Shown here in pieces: positions 48,338-58,378 of a stretch of DNA of 64,000 nt. How positions within the stretch are numbered: position 1 is the stretch's first letter; the number at the start of each line of letters is the position of its first letter. The position numbers were made by a program, and so were the translations under genes. Under the pieces are notes generated by a model. That model was not told the origin of the DNA, searched no databases, and was given only the letters and a program-made list of their open reading frames with translations. The stretch comes from Pseudaminobacter soli (ex Zhang et al. 2022). GTDB taxonomy: Bacteria; Pseudomonadota; Alphaproteobacteria; Rhizobiales; Rhizobiaceae. The stretch covers positions 62,001 through 126,000 of the forward strand of contig NZ_JABVCF010000012.1 of the NCBI RefSeq assembly GCF_014595955.1, given 5' to 3'.

Positions 48338-49381
48338 TCAGTCCTCGTCGACGCCCATTCCGCGCGACAGCTTCGCATCACGATCATAGGCCCGCACGAT
48401 CTCGGCGACCAGCGGATGACGAACCACGTCGCTGTCGCCGAAACGAACGATCACCGCGCCCGGAATCCCGTCCAGGACGCGAAGCGCCTCGACGAGGCCG
48501 GACTTGGTCTGCGGGGGCAGATCGATCTGCGTCGGGTCGCCGGTCACGATCATGCGCGAGTTCTCGCCCAACCGGGTCAGGAACATCTTCATCTGCATCG
48601 GAGTGGTGTTCTGCGCCTCGTCGAGGATCACCGCAGAATGCGCCAACGTGCGGCCGCGCATGAAGGCGAGCGGCGCGATCTCGATCACCCCCGCGGTCAG
48701 GGCGCGCTCGACCTTGTCGGCCGGCATCATATCATAGAGCGCGTCGTAGAGGGGCCTGAGGTACGGATCGACCTTCTCCTTCATGTCGCCGGGCAGGAAG
48801 CCGAGGCGCTCGCCGGCCTCGACTGCCGGGCGCGACAGGATGATGCGCTCCACCATGCCGCGCTCGAGCAGCATCGCGGCATGAGCCACGGCGAGATAGG
48901 TCTTGCCGGTGCCGGCCGGGCCGATACCGAAGACGAGCTCGGCCCGCTCCAGCGCCCGCATATATGCGTCCTGGTTGAGCGACCGTGCGTAGATCGTCCG
49001 CTTGCGGGTCGCGATCTGGGCGGCCGCCACCCTGCCCTTGCGCTCCAGCGTGGGCAGCGTCAGCTGGTCTTCCGGCGCGGTGGCCATGCGGATCGCTCCG
49101 TCGACATCCGACTGGGCGATGTGCGCGCCCTGCTGAAGGATGGCGTAGAGCTGATCCAGCGCTCGGCGTGCCTGCTCGGCGGCTGCGGCATCGCCCTGGA
49201 TCGAAACCTGATTGCCCTTCGAGCGGATATCGACGCCGAGCTTCTGCTCCAGGCGCGCCAGATTCTCGTCGAACTGACCGTAGAGCGCGCTCGCCAGCTT
49301 GTTGTTGTCGAACGTCAGGACGATGTGCGCCATGTCCGACGCCCCGGCGGGCGCCTGCTTCAGATCGGCTTTGGCGACCAA
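48338..49381 (-). CDS. PhoH-family ATPase (YbeZ)
   Basis: A 347-residue protein of the PhoH/YbeZ family, a partner of YbeY in RNA metabolism. Walker A '[17 protein letters not shown]' and Walker B '[23 protein letters not shown]' are clear, and '[13 protein letters not shown]' follows. A short KH-like N-terminal region precedes them. I choose the TTG at 49381 because AGGAG lies six bases before it; another TTG at 49411 would overlap miaB by 17 bases. The gene begins 13 bases after the miaB stop. Confidence 0.93.
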   Translation of the reverse strand: MVAKADLKQAPAGASDMAHIVLTFDNNKLASALYGQFDENLARLEQKLGVDIRSKGNQVSIQGDAAAAEQARRALDQLYAILQQGAHIAQSDVDGAIRMATAPEDQLTLPTLERKGRVAAAQIATRKRTIYARSLNQDAYMRALERAELVFGIGPAGTGKTYLAVAHAAMLLERGMVERIILSRPAVEAGERLGFLPGDMKEKVDPYLRPLYDALYDMMPADKVERALTAGVIEIAPLAFMRGRTLAHSAVILDEAQNTTPMQMKMFLTRLGENSRMIVTGDPTQIDLPPQTKSGLVEALRVLDGIPGAVIVRFGDSDVVRHPLVAEIVRAYDRDAKLSRGMGVDED

Positions 49382-49394
49382 ACGTCTCTCCTCT

Positions 49395-50798
49395 TCAGAG
49401 GGTTTCGGCAAAAAGGGTGGAGGCCTCGGTGCGCGTGATGCGCACCGGAATGATGTCGCCGATCTCGCCGGCGCGTTCGTCGATGATCACCGGCTGCAGC
49501 CAGGGCGAGCGGCCCGCCTTCTGCCCGGCACGGCGGCCCGGCTTGTCGATCAGCACGTCGAAGCGCATGCCGACGCGGCTCTGCGTGAATGCGTGCTGCT
49601 GCTCGGCAAGCAGGGCCTGCAGGCGCTGCAAGCGCTCGTCCTTCAGCGTTTCGGGCACATGGTCCTTCATCTCGGCGCCGGGCGTACCTGGGCGCGGCGA
49701 GTACTTGAAGGAAAAAGCCTGGGCGTAGCCGACCTCCCTGACGATGTTCAGCGTGGCCTCGAAATCCTCGTCCGTCTCGCCGGGGAAGCCGACGATGAAA
49801 TCGCCCGACATGGCGATATCCGGACGGGCGGTCCGGATCCGCTCGATCAGAGCGAGATAGTCGGCCGCCTTGTGACGCCGGTTCATGGCCTTCAGGATGC
49901 GATCGGACCCTGCCTGCACGGGCAGATGAAGATAAGGCATCAGCGAGCAAAGATCGCGGTGGGCAGCGATCAGTTCGTCGTCCATATCGCGGGGATGGCT
50001 GGTCGTGTAGCGCAGCCGCGCCAGGCCTGGGATATCCGCAAGCCGGAACAGCAGCCGGCCGAGCCCCCAATCCTTGCCGTCCGGGCCTTCCGCTCGCCAG
50101 GCATTGACGTTCTGGCCAAGCAGCGTGATCTCGCGCATGCCCGCCGCCACAAGCCGCTCGGCCTCCGCCAGTATCTGCGAAACCGGCCGGGACACTTCGG
50201 CGCCGCGGGTATAGGGCACGACGCAGAAGGTGCAGAACTTGTCGCAGCCCTCCTGGACGGAGAGGAAGGCGGTCACCCCACGGCGCGCGATCTCGGCGCT
50301 CTTCGGCTGCGGCAGGTGCTCGAACTTGTCCTCGACGGCATAGTCGGTGTCGACCGTCTTCTCGCCAACCCGGGCCTTGCGCAGCGCGTCGGGAAGGCGG
50401 TGATAGGTCTGCGGGCCGATGACGAGGTCGACCACGGGCGCGCGACGGATGATCTCGCGACCCTCGGCCTGGGCGACGCAACCGGTCACCCCGATCAGCA
50501 TCTCCGCGCCGGTACGTTCGCGCTCGCGCTTGATCTCGCGGATACGGCCGAGCTCCGAATAGACCTTCTCCGCCGCCTTCTCGCGGATGTGGCAGGTGTT
50601 GAGAAGGACGAGGTCGGCCTCTTCCATCGCCTCGGTCGCCACATATCCATCCGCCGCCAGCGCATCGGTCATGCGCTGGGAGTCGTAGACGTTCATCTGG
50701 CAGCCATAGGTCTTGACGAAGACTTTCCGCGACGGGGTCGCGCTTGCATCACCCTCCGAAAACGCTTGGGACATGCTGTCTATTTCGAGATGCTCCAT
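49395..50798 (-). CDS. miaB: tRNA-2-methylthio-N6-dimethylallyladenosine synthase (MiaB)
   Basis: A 467-residue radical-SAM methylthiotransferase that completes ms2i6A37 in tRNA. N-terminal cluster cysteines are in '[12 protein letters not shown]', '[11 protein letters not shown]' and '[10 protein letters not shown]'; the radical-SAM CxxxCxxC is '[16 protein letters not shown]'. A C-terminal TRAM domain binds RNA. The open frame extends 45 codons upstream, but ATG 50798 gives the normal start. It follows plsC by about 170 bases. Confidence 0.96.
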   Translation of the reverse strand: MEHLEIDSMSQAFSEGDASATPSRKVFVKTYGCQMNVYDSQRMTDALAADGYVATEAMEEADLVLLNTCHIREKAAEKVYSELGRIREIKRERERTGAEMLIGVTGCVAQAEGREIIRRAPVVDLVIGPQTYHRLPDALRKARVGEKTVDTDYAVEDKFEHLPQPKSAEIARRGVTAFLSVQEGCDKFCTFCVVPYTRGAEVSRPVSQILAEAERLVAAGMREITLLGQNVNAWRAEGPDGKDWGLGRLLFRLADIPGLARLRYTTSHPRDMDDELIAAHRDLCSLMPYLHLPVQAGSDRILKAMNRRHKAADYLALIERIRTARPDIAMSGDFIVGFPGETDEDFEATLNIVREVGYAQAFSFKYSPRPGTPGAEMKDHVPETLKDERLQRLQALLAEQQHAFTQSRVGMRFDVLIDKPGRRAGQKAGRSPWLQPVIIDERAGEIGDIIPVRITRTEASTLFAETL

Positions 50799-50969
50799 CG
50801 TCCGGCTTCTAGACTCTTTCGCGAATAAAGGACAGTGCGCAGTCGCCGCGGTGCCTGATCGCAAGCCGCGTAGATAGGGTAGCTCGATTGGGGCTGCGAC
50901 CTCCTGTGTCGAGAAAATTACTTCGGCGATCAAGGAACTGTCGCGCTGCCGGCATAGAGCAGGTCGAAT

Positions 50970-51770
50970 TCACATCCTGGGCTCGGGCTTCGAGAGGGCG
51001 CCGTGCATCATGGCTCCGACCCTCGCTTCGATCAGTTTCGCGACGTCCTTGCGGCTGCTCTTCGCATCGAAGGGGATCGGCTCGCCGAAATGCACCTCCA
51101 CGTCGATCGCGCCCTCCTTGAGCACGCCGATGAGATGCGGGATTAGGTCCTGGTCGCCCACCCAGGCGACCACCGGCCGGTGCTGCCGGCCCATCGGCAG
51201 GCCCTGGACGCGCGTATAGGCGAGCGCCACCGGCTGGATCCAGACCGTCTCGTGCGCGCCGGCCTTGAGCATCATCGATGCCGCGCCAAACAGCGTCGTC
51301 TTGAACGGCAGCAGCATGTTGCCGTTGCCCGTCGTGCCTTCGGCAAACAGCACCATGACGTCGCCGGCATCGAGCCGCTCAGCGATCTCGTTCGCCTGCT
51401 CGCCGGACTTGCGCTTGACGTCCCGCTCGATGTGTACGGAGCGCTGCATCTTCGAGAACCAGCCGAAGATCGGCCAGTTCGCCATCTCGGCCTTTGCCAC
51501 GAAGGATACGTCCGCAGTGGCGGCGAGCACCACGATATCGGACCAGGATACGTGGTTGGAGACCAGCATCAGCGGCCGTCCGGGCACTATCTTGCCGCGA
51601 ACGTGAATGCGAAAGCCCAGCAACTTCGCCGCGACGGTGTGCCAGAGCCGCAGCAGAGGCCTGCCCCTGCACCATCCCGTATGCACGCATATCAATTGCG
51701 GCAGGGCGAACAGCGCGGTCATCAAGGCGACGACCATGACTGCCACAACCACCCTTGCCCTTCCGATCAT
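50970..51770 (-). CDS. plsC: 1-acyl-sn-glycerol-3-phosphate acyltransferase (PlsC family)
   Basis: A 266-residue membrane-associated acyltransferase of phospholipid synthesis. A hydrophobic N-terminus (residues 4-28) anchors it. The catalytic NHxxxxD motif is 'NHVSWSDI', and the substrate-binding 'FAEGTTGNGN' is the EGT motif. ATG 51770 is preferred because the upstream part of the open frame overlaps rimI and has no family sequence. In relatives I recall a Fur/Mur regulator close to this position; none is seen between rimI and miaB. Confidence 0.93.
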   Translation of the reverse strand: MIGRARVVVAVMVVALMTALFALPQLICVHTGWCRGRPLLRLWHTVAAKLLGFRIHVRGKIVPGRPLMLVSNHVSWSDIVVLAATADVSFVAKAEMANWPIFGWFSKMQRSVHIERDVKRKSGEQANEIAERLDAGDVMVLFAEGTTGNGNMLLPFKTTLFGAASMMLKAGAHETVWIQPVALAYTRVQGLPMGRQHRPVVAWVGDQDLIPHLIGVLKEGAIDVEVHFGEPIPFDAKSSRKDVAKLIEARVGAMMHGALSKPEPRM

Positions 51771-51796
51771 CGAGACTTTCCCGGCCCCGTCGCGGC

Positions 51797-52288
51797 CTAG
51801 CCGAGGTCGCGGCGCATGACAAGCGCGCCCGCGGGTCCTTCGGAGTTCGCGTAGTAGTTGGGACGGCGGCCCACCTGGATGAAGCCTAGCCTGCGGTAGA
51901 GAGCGATGGCGGGCGCGTTGGTCTCGTCGACCTCCAGGAAGAGCGCTGCCGTCCGGCGAGCATGCAGGTCGCGCAGCACCGCATCCATCAGTTGCCAACC
52001 GACACCGAGCCTTCTATGAGCCCGGTCGACGGCGATGGTAAGGATTTCGGCCTCGTCCGCCGCCAATCGCGTAAGCACAAAGCCGACCGGCGGCTTGTCG
52101 CCGTGCCCGACTTCGCGGGCGGAAAAGCCGAACACGCCGTCCTGCCCGAGCAAGGTGGCGAATTCCTCTTCGCTCCACGGCCGCGAAAAGTCCTCCTGAT
52201 GGATCTCGGCCATTGACGGCAGGTCGCGCGCATCGAGCGGCAGCAGATAGAACTCGCGCTGCCGCAAGGGGAGGAAGGGAATACGCAT
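51797..52288 (-). CDS. rimI: Ribosomal-protein-alanine N-acetyltransferase RimI-like
   Basis: A 163-residue GNAT acetyltransferase. The acetyl-CoA motif 'DRAHRRLGVGWQLMDAVL' and 'LEVDETNAPAIALYRRLGF' identify RimI, which acetylates the N-terminus of ribosomal protein S18. ATG 52288 overlaps the tsaB stop by one base (TGATG) and is preceded by GGGAGGGG, so it is preferred over the GTG just upstream. The tsaB-rimI pair is conserved. Confidence 0.92.
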   Translation of the reverse strand: MRIPFLPLRQREFYLLPLDARDLPSMAEIHQEDFSRPWSEEEFATLLGQDGVFGFSAREVGHGDKPPVGFVLTRLAADEAEILTIAVDRAHRRLGVGWQLMDAVLRDLHARRTAALFLEVDETNAPAIALYRRLGFIQVGRRPNYYANSEGPAGALVMRRDLG

Positions 52289-52980
52289 CACCCCTCCCGG
52301 CGGGGCAGGATGAAGCCGGCTTGCGGCTTCGCGTCAGGCTCGCGCAGATAGAGCGGGCTGGGTTTTTGGCCGATTGAGCCCTTGCCGGCGGCGACCTGCG
52401 CATAGAACAGGATGTCCGCCGCGCTCGCATCCAGAACTACAGGCAGGCTTCCGCCAGATGCAGCCGCGATCCGCGTCGCTCCCGTTCCCGCAAGCGCAGC
52501 CCCGGCATTGGTCGCCAACTCCACGGCCTCCCCCAGTCCCAAGACGGAGGGAGGATACGCCTCGCCTCCGAGTTCATCGTAAAGCGCGGCCTGCACGGTC
52601 GCAGCCGCATCATCAGGCCCAAAGCCCCTCGTCGCAAGCACGCTCCCCGCGCCCTTGGTCGCCCTCGCTTGCGCCGCCAAGGCTTCCAGCACGCTGACGC
52701 CGATCGCCGGCATGCCGAGCGCCAGCGAGAAGCCGCGGGCCGCCGCGACTGCAACACGGATACCGGTGAAGGAGCCGGGGCCAATCGAGACGGCAATCGC
52801 GTCGAGGTCTGCGTACGCCTTCCCGGCCGCCGAGAGCGCCGCGTCGATCACGCCGATCAGATGCTCGGCATGCCCCTTACCGAGAACGAGCACGGAGCGG
52901 CCGAGTTCCTCTTTGCGCCCGCTGTCGTAGACGCACGCGGCGCAGAGTTCGGCCGAACAGTCGATAGCGAGGAGGATCAT
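52288..52980 (-). CDS. tsaB: tRNA threonylcarbamoyladenosine modification factor TsaB
   Basis: A 230-residue ASKHA-fold protein required with TsaC, TsaD and TsaE for t6A37 synthesis. 'MILLAIDCSAELCAACVY' at the start and 'DAIAVSIGPGSFTGIRVAVAAARGFSLAL' are diagnostic. It is the first gene of the minus-strand string tsaB-rimI-plsC-miaB-phoH-ybeY-corC. Its upstream gap holds an inverted pair of repeat elements. Confidence 0.95.
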   Translation of the reverse strand: MILLAIDCSAELCAACVYDSGRKEELGRSVLVLGKGHAEHLIGVIDAALSAAGKAYADLDAIAVSIGPGSFTGIRVAVAAARGFSLALGMPAIGVSVLEALAAQARATKGAGSVLATRGFGPDDAAATVQAALYDELGGEAYPPSVLGLGEAVELATNAGAALAGTGATRIAAASGGSLPVVLDASAADILFYAQVAAGKGSIGQKPSPLYLREPDAKPQAGFILPRREG

Positions 52981-53040
52981 GGCAGGCGCCGTAGTCTTTG
53001 GGCGCGTTCTGTTTCCGTAGGTAGGCCGTACTCGTCAGTA

Positions 53041-53167
53041 CCCCCACCCCTCAAGAGGGAGGGGGACTTGGTCGCCTTCGCCCCTACCGCCAGTCGCAGA
53101 GCGTCGTGCACGCGGCCAATGCGCGATAGTCCCCCTCCCCCTTGAGGGGAGAGGTTAGGGGTGGGGG
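53041..53167. repeat. Inverted pair of family B repeats upstream of tsaB
   Basis: CCCCCACCCCTCAAGAGGGA with GGGGGACT (53041-53068) is mirrored by AGTCCCCCTCCC with AGGGGTGGGGG (53128-53167). About 60 bases separate the arms. The pair fills the 270-base gap between malate synthase and tsaB and would fold into a long hairpin. No promoter for tsaB was recognised around it. Confidence 0.75.
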
Positions 53168-53249
53168 TTGAGGTCTGCGAAGGTGACACGAATATTCCGA
53201 GTACGATGCGGCCGCTTCGCCCACCTGTACACCGCCGTCGTCACTCCCC

Positions 53250-55454
53250 TCAACCGGCGGCGCGCTGTTTCGCCTTCTCCTCCAGCCGACGGGCATGTAG
53301 CACCGGCTCCGTGTAGCCGTTCGGCTGGGCACGGCCCCTGAAGACCAGATCGCAAGCCGCCAGGAAGGCGACCGAGTCGTCGTAGTTCGGCGCCATCGGC
53401 TCGTAGAGCGGATCGCCGGCGTTCTGGCGGTCGACCACGGCGGCCATGCGCTTCATCGTCTCCATCACCTGCTGCTCGGTGCAGACGCCATGATGCAGCC
53501 AGTTGGCAATGTGCTGCGAGGAGATGCGCAGCGTAGCGCGGTCTTCCATCAGGCCGACATCGTGGATGTCAGGCACCTTGGAGCAGCCGACCCCCTGGTC
53601 GATCCAGCGCACGACATAGCCGAGGATTCCCTGGGCATTGTTGTCGAGCTCGCGCTGGATCTCCTCCGGCGTCCAGTTGGGACGGGTGGCCACCGGGATC
53701 GAAAGGATGTCGTCCAGTTTCGCCCGCGGTCTTGACTTGAGCTGCTGCTGGACGGCCTTCACGTCGACCTTGTGGTAGTGCGTGGCATGCAGCGTCGCGG
53801 CGGTCGGAGACGGCACCCAGGCGGTGTTCGCGCCGGCCTTGGGGTGCGCGATCTTCTGCTCCAGCATTTCGGCCATCTTGTCGGGCATGGCCCACATGCC
53901 CTTGCCGATCTGCGCACGGCCGGAGAAGCCGCATTCGAGGCCAATGTCGACGTTCTGGTTCTCGTAGGCCCCGATCCAGGCCGACTGCTTCATGTCGCCC
54001 TTGCGGATCATTGGGCCGGCTTCCATCGAGGTGCGGATCTCGTCGCCGGTGCGGTCAAGGAAGCCTGTGTTGATGAAGACCACGCGCTCCCTGGCGGCGC
54101 GGACGCACTCCTTGAGGTTGACGGTGGTTCGCCGCTCCTCATCCATGATCCCCATCTTGATCGTGTTGGGCGCCAGACCGAGCATCTCCTCCACGCGTGA
54201 AAAAATCTCGACGGCGAAGGCGACCTCCTCGGGCCCGTGCATCTTGGGCTTCACGACATAGATCGATCCGGTCCGCGAATTGGCGCGGCGGCCGTTCGGG
54301 CCGACGTCTTGCAGGCCGCAGAGAACCGTGACCGCCGCATCCAGCAGGCCCTCAGGCACTTCGTTCCCATCCCGATCCAGGACCGCGGGCGTGGTCATCA
54401 GGTGGCCGACATTGCGCACCAGCATCAGCGAGCGCGCCGTCACCGAGACGCTTGAGCCGTCCGGCGCGGTGTAGTCGAGGTCGGGGGTGAGTTTCCGAGT
54501 AAAAGTACGGCCGCCCTTCGAGACCTCCTCGGTGAGGTCGCCTTTCATCAGGCCCAGCCAGTTGCGGTAGACCAGCACCTTGTCCTCGGCGTCGACCGCC
54601 GCGACAGAGTCCTCGCAGTCCATGATGGTCGTGATCGCCGCCTCGATCCTGACGTCCGAAATGCCGGCGGGATCGGTCTTGCCGATCACCGACGCGCGGT
54701 CGAACAGGATTTCGATGCCGAGGCCATGGTTGCGTAGCAGGATTTTTCTCGGCGCGTCAGGCTGCCCAATATAGCCCGCGAATTGTGATCCGTTCGAAAG
54801 CGAAAGCGTCTGGAGTGTTTCCTCGCCGTCGCCAATCGTATGGGCACGGTGGAGAACCAGGGCACCATCTTTCACCGACACACTGCCGACATCGCTCCAA
54901 CTCGCGCCCTCGATCGGCACGGCCGCATCGAGGAACTTCCTGGCCCAGGCGATGACCTTGGCGCCGCGCCCGGGATTGTAGCCGCCTTCGCGCTCGCCCG
55001 CCTCAGTCTCCGGAATGGCATCGGTGCCGTAGAGCGCGTCGTAGAGGGATCCCCAGCGCGCATTCGCAGCGTTCAGCGCATAGCGGGCATTGGAGACCGG
55101 GACGACGAGCTGCGGCCCGGCGATCTCGGCGATCTCGGGATCGACGTTCTGGGTGGAGATCTCGAAATCGGGTCCCTCGGGAACGAGATAGCCGATCTCC
55201 GCGAGGAATGAGCGGTAGGCGGAAAGATCGGCGGGCGCGCCGTTCTCCTCATGCCAGGCGTCGAGCTTGGCCTGCAGGGCATCGCGCTTTGCGAGAAGCG
55301 CACGATTGCGTGGGGACAGATCATGGATCAGGGCGGAGAGCCCGCTCCAGAACTGGTTCGCGTCAACCTCGGTACCGGAAAGTGCCTCATCCTCGACGAA
55401 GCGCGCCAGTTCCGCGGCCACCTTGAGCCCATTCCTGTCGACGCGGTCTGACAT
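53250..55454 (-). CDS. glcB: Malate synthase G
   Basis: A 734-residue cytoplasmic enzyme condensing glyoxylate with acetyl-CoA to malate. The length fits the monomeric G isoform (about 725). '[19 protein letters not shown]' carries the catalytic-site lysine region, '[19 protein letters not shown]' the glutamate region, and '[23 protein letters not shown]' and '[10 protein letters not shown]'-like '[27 protein letters not shown]' follow. ATG 55454 is chosen because the conserved '[16 protein letters not shown]' begins there. Isocitrate lyase is not in the window. It stands alone with repeats on the tsaB side. Confidence 0.96.
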   Translation of the reverse strand: MSDRVDRNGLKVAAELARFVEDEALSGTEVDANQFWSGLSALIHDLSPRNRALLAKRDALQAKLDAWHEENGAPADLSAYRSFLAEIGYLVPEGPDFEISTQNVDPEIAEIAGPQLVVPVSNARYALNAANARWGSLYDALYGTDAIPETEAGEREGGYNPGRGAKVIAWARKFLDAAVPIEGASWSDVGSVSVKDGALVLHRAHTIGDGEETLQTLSLSNGSQFAGYIGQPDAPRKILLRNHGLGIEILFDRASVIGKTDPAGISDVRIEAAITTIMDCEDSVAAVDAEDKVLVYRNWLGLMKGDLTEEVSKGGRTFTRKLTPDLDYTAPDGSSVSVTARSLMLVRNVGHLMTTPAVLDRDGNEVPEGLLDAAVTVLCGLQDVGPNGRRANSRTGSIYVVKPKMHGPEEVAFAVEIFSRVEEMLGLAPNTIKMGIMDEERRTTVNLKECVRAARERVVFINTGFLDRTGDEIRTSMEAGPMIRKGDMKQSAWIGAYENQNVDIGLECGFSGRAQIGKGMWAMPDKMAEMLEQKIAHPKAGANTAWVPSPTAATLHATHYHKVDVKAVQQQLKSRPRAKLDDILSIPVATRPNWTPEEIQRELDNNAQGILGYVVRWIDQGVGCSKVPDIHDVGLMEDRATLRISSQHIANWLHHGVCTEQQVMETMKRMAAVVDRQNAGDPLYEPMAPNYDDSVAFLAACDLVFRGRAQPNGYTEPVLHARRLEEKAKQRAAG

Positions 55455-55637
55455 GCCAGTACTCCGTGCTCCTCGCGATTTTGAATGGCCGCGCAATGAC
55501 ACGTACGCAGGGTAGGGTCAATTGCAGGCATTCTGCAAAGCGTTTCACAAAAATGGATCGCGTTCGAAGAATTCTTGCGCCCACTGTCGGATGCCGATCC
55601 TCCCGGACGTCATTTTGTCGACAAGAAGGAGAAGGCG

Positions 55638-55931
55638 ATGGCCAAGGAACCAACCATCGAAGTCGAAAACATGATCAGCCCGGGATCGCGCTACCGGGTC
55701 AACGCGGCGAAATACGAGGCGATGAAAGACGCGATGCTCGCGATCCTGCCGGATCGCGCGCCCGGACTTTCAGTCAGCGAGATCAAGGCGGCCGCTCTGC
55801 CGCTGCTGCCGGACGAACTCTTCCCCGGCGGCGACAAGGCCGGCTGGTGGATCAAATGCGTGCAACTCGACCTGGAAGCGAAGTCGGTGCTGAAGCGGAC
55901 CTCAAAGCCGGTGCGGCTTTACAGGGCGTAG
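55638..55931 (+). CDS. Conserved small protein, DUF6958-like
   Basis: A 97-residue protein starting MAKEPTIEVENMISPGSRYR. The pattern 'VNAAKYEAMKDAMLAILPDRAPGLSVSEIKAAALPLLPDELFPGG' and 'AGWWIKCVQLDLEAKSVL' resembles a family I know as DUF6958, a small winged-helix-like protein of unknown function. AGAAGGAGAAGGCG precedes ATG 55638. It is divergent from malate synthase G and convergent with the HyuA gene; nothing indicates its role. Confidence 0.75.
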   Translation: MAKEPTIEVENMISPGSRYRVNAAKYEAMKDAMLAILPDRAPGLSVSEIKAAALPLLPDELFPGGDKAGWWIKCVQLDLEAKSVLKRTSKPVRLYRA

Positions 55932-55959
55932 GGCGATTCATTCCAGCTACAAGCATAGT

Positions 55960-56018
55960 CCCTCACCGCACCCTCTCTCCGCTCGCGGGGAAAAGGTGCC
56001 GGCAGGCGGATGAGGGGC
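55960..56018 (-). repeat. Dispersed palindromic repeat, family B2, second copy
   Basis: On the minus strand it reads GCCCCTCATCCGCCTGCCGG and continues with the CTCCCCG-type core, matching the start of 46495-46651 with about three differences. It separates the convergent DUF6958-like and HyuA genes. Confidence 0.7.
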
Positions 56019-56033
56019 CCCAGCCGCCGCAGC

Positions 56034-58028
56034 TTAACTCGCGATGCGCGGCCGGCCTGCCGCAACCGCGGTGATTGTCGCCTCGATGAACATCCGCTGA
56101 CCTTCGATGGTCGAACTCCTGATGTCGCGGGATACGTCGATCTCCGCGGCATCGGCCCCGGCCGCGTTGGCCGCCTCGGCAGCCAGTTCACGGACACGCT
56201 TCTCGGCAGCGGCGAGCGCCTCGTCCTCGTCAAGGAAGTCGCGCACCAGGTCGCCGGCCGACAGCCGGAACAGGCCCTCGCGCGGCTGGGAAACCAAGGC
56301 CTCGGCCGACACGCGCACCTGGCCCACCACAGCGCCGAGCGCGTTCGCCACATCGGCATCGCCAGGCACGGCGCATTCATTGCCGACCAGCGGCGGCAGT
56401 CCGGCATAGTGGAGCGAGGCGGACGCGCCGAGGCCGATCACCGGACGGTCCAGCGCGACACTCAGGCGGGCTATGCCCCCCGTTCCATCGACCGCCCGCT
56501 GCACCAGCGCGTGCGCCACCGTCTCTGCGCCGTCGAGGCCGTCCTCGGCGAATGAGGTCTCCAGGATCACCTCGGCGGAAAAGCGCGTCACGGCGCTGAG
56601 CACGCGCTCGCACAGCGCTTCCGCCGTCTCGCCGATCGGCTGGCCGCGACCATCGCGTTTGCGAGCAAACAGTTCGGCGCCCATCCGCCCGCATGCACCG
56701 TTCCAGTTCGCCTGCCGACCGAGCACATGTGCGGCATCCGACGGCGTGAAGCCGCACACATGGACGAGCCCGCGCGCGACCAGCCGGTTCAGAGTCGCAA
56801 TCTGCATGTTGGAGGTGACGAGCGTGTCCAACGGCACCGGCGTCGCTGATATCTGATCGTAGAGCTTCTGCTCCGGCGGGGTCAGGCCGGCGGAAAGGCG
56901 CTCCGGAACCCCGGTCCGAATGGCGAAGCGGCCGTCGAGGCGGCCCGGGTTGGGTGCGCGGAGCTGCCGCTCCAGATGCTGCGTGACGGTCTCGGCGTGC
57001 GACACCCCGACGAGCGAGAGCGGCACCAGCCGCCGCGGCCCGAGCAGGATTTTCGGATCGAGCCCTCCGTCTTCCAGCCGCACCTCGGAATCGCCGCCGA
57101 GGCCGAAGGTGCGCATCGCGACCGCTTCCACCATGGTGCGGAAGCCGCCCACCGTCGCACCCTGCGGATCGAGCCTCGGATGGCCGTGGTCGAGCACCGC
57201 AACGTCGGTCGTGGTCCCGCCGATATCCGAAACGACGGCGTTGTCGAAGCCGGTCAAGTGCCGAGCCCCGACGAGGCTGGCCGCTGGGCCGGATAGGATG
57301 GTCTCGATCGGCCGGTGGCGAGCGAAGTCGGACGACACCAACGCACCGTCGCCGCGGACCACCATGAGCGGCGCGGCGATCCCGCGGCCCTCGAGAAATC
57401 CTTCGGTGGCGGATATCAGCCGGTCGATCATCGAGATCAGCCTGGCATTGAGAAGGGTGGTCAGCGCCCTGCGAGGTCCGCCGAGTTGCGCGGAAAGCTC
57501 GTGGCTGGTGGTGACCGGCAGGCCTGTGCGCTCCCGGATGAGATCGCGAGCCTGGATTTCGTGCGAAGGATTGCGGGTGGAGAAATAGGCGCAGACGGCA
57601 AAACCGGAGACGGAACCGCCGAGCGTCGGCAATGCCTCTTCGAGCGCGGCGAGGTCCAGCGGCCGGGCATTGCCATGGACGTCATGGCCGCCTTCGCAGA
57701 ACACCACCGGATCGCCGCCAAGCGCCTTGTCCAGTCCGTCACGCTCAAGATCGGCGGGAGTGAAACCGATCATGATGAGGGCGACGCGCCCGCCCTGCCC
57801 TTCGACCAGCGCATTGGTGGCGAGGGTCGTCGACATCGAAACGAGCTTTACGGAACCGGGAGCCGCGCCGGAATCCTTCAGCACGGCGTCGGCCGCCCCC
57901 GAGATGCCGACGGCAAGATCGTGCCGGGTCGTCAGCGACTTGGCCTTGGCGACGACGCCGGTCGCCTCCGACCAGAGAACCGCGTCGGTATAGGTGCCGC
58001 CGGTGTCTATCCCTAAGAAAAGGCTCAT
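56034..58028 (-). CDS. hyuA: Hydantoinase/5-oxoprolinase A-type protein (HyuA)
   Basis: A 664-residue ASKHA-fold ATPase. 'FLGIDTGGTYTDAVLW' binds the phosphates, and 'VVSDIGGTTTDVAVLDHG' is the second hallmark. HyuA proteins hydrolyse N-methylhydantoin, 5-oxoproline or related cyclic amides with ATP, normally with a HyuB partner. No hyuB lies next to it here, which is unusual. ATG 58028 overlaps the stop codon of a small lipoprotein gene (ATGA), so the two are probably translated together. The substrate is unknown. Confidence 0.9.
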   Translation of the reverse strand: MSLFLGIDTGGTYTDAVLWSEATGVVAKAKSLTTRHDLAVGISGAADAVLKDSGAAPGSVKLVSMSTTLATNALVEGQGGRVALIMIGFTPADLERDGLDKALGGDPVVFCEGGHDVHGNARPLDLAALEEALPTLGGSVSGFAVCAYFSTRNPSHEIQARDLIRERTGLPVTTSHELSAQLGGPRRALTTLLNARLISMIDRLISATEGFLEGRGIAAPLMVVRGDGALVSSDFARHRPIETILSGPAASLVGARHLTGFDNAVVSDIGGTTTDVAVLDHGHPRLDPQGATVGGFRTMVEAVAMRTFGLGGDSEVRLEDGGLDPKILLGPRRLVPLSLVGVSHAETVTQHLERQLRAPNPGRLDGRFAIRTGVPERLSAGLTPPEQKLYDQISATPVPLDTLVTSNMQIATLNRLVARGLVHVCGFTPSDAAHVLGRQANWNGACGRMGAELFARKRDGRGQPIGETAEALCERVLSAVTRFSAEVILETSFAEDGLDGAETVAHALVQRAVDGTGGIARLSVALDRPVIGLGASASLHYAGLPPLVGNECAVPGDADVANALGAVVGQVRVSAEALVSQPREGLFRLSAGDLVRDFLDEDEALAAAEKRVRELAAEAANAAGADAAEIDVSRDIRSSTIEGQRMFIEATITAVAAGRPRIAS

Positions 58029-58228
58029 TGCGATATCATCTCCTCCTGCTCCAGGGTCAGCGGCTTAATGCCTGCCGGCACTGGCTCAGGCTTTTCCTGC
58101 GTGATCGGAGCAGGCTGCTGGGTAGAAGTTCTTTGCGGAAGAGAACTCGTCGAAGGGCCGGCACATGCCGCGAGGGCCGCGCATGTCATGACCGGGAGAA
58201 GGCGGATGGCACGGGAGATCGAAGTCAT
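58025..58228 (-). CDS. Small lipoprotein (67 aa) coupled to hyuA
   Basis: A 67-residue protein with a lipoprotein signal: charged start, hydrophobic core and lipobox Leu19-Ala-Ala-Cys22, followed by 'AGPSTSSLPQRTSTQQPAPI', a Ser/Thr/Pro/Gln-rich linker. Mature protein would be about 46 residues and anchored in the envelope. It overlaps hyuA by four bases. No strong ribosome-binding site is seen before ATG 58228. No family is recognised; pairing an envelope lipoprotein with cytoplasmic HyuA is unexplained. Confidence 0.65.
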   Translation of the reverse strand: MTSISRAIRLLPVMTCAALAACAGPSTSSLPQRTSTQQPAPITQEKPEPVPAGIKPLTLEQEEMISQ

Positions 58229-58325
58229 TCAGGGAAGCTGTGGAGCCGGTCGGGAGCCGAAGTGTTCGTTATGCCAGGAAGGCCTTGGGACTCTGGACCG
58301 CGCTTAGCCTGAATCCCGGCACTTA

Positions 58326-58347
58326 GCCAGCCCGCCGCCGGGCTGGC
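58326..58347. terminator. Hairpin after the ABC permease gene
   Basis: A perfect 9-bp stem GCCAGCCCG (58326-58334) / CGGGCTGGC (58339-58347) with a 4-base loop. It lies 32 bases after the end of the permease gene and about 100 bases before the lipoprotein gene on the minus strand. No T run follows, so it may stabilise or only partly terminate the upstream transcript. Confidence 0.5.
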
Positions 58348-58378
58348 CTATCGTCCATGGAAGCGATGGCCCTGCACC

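Noticed and set aside
53041-53167. A CRISPR-like array near 53 kb
   Set aside because: There are only two arms, in inverted orientation, without regular spacers or cas genes.
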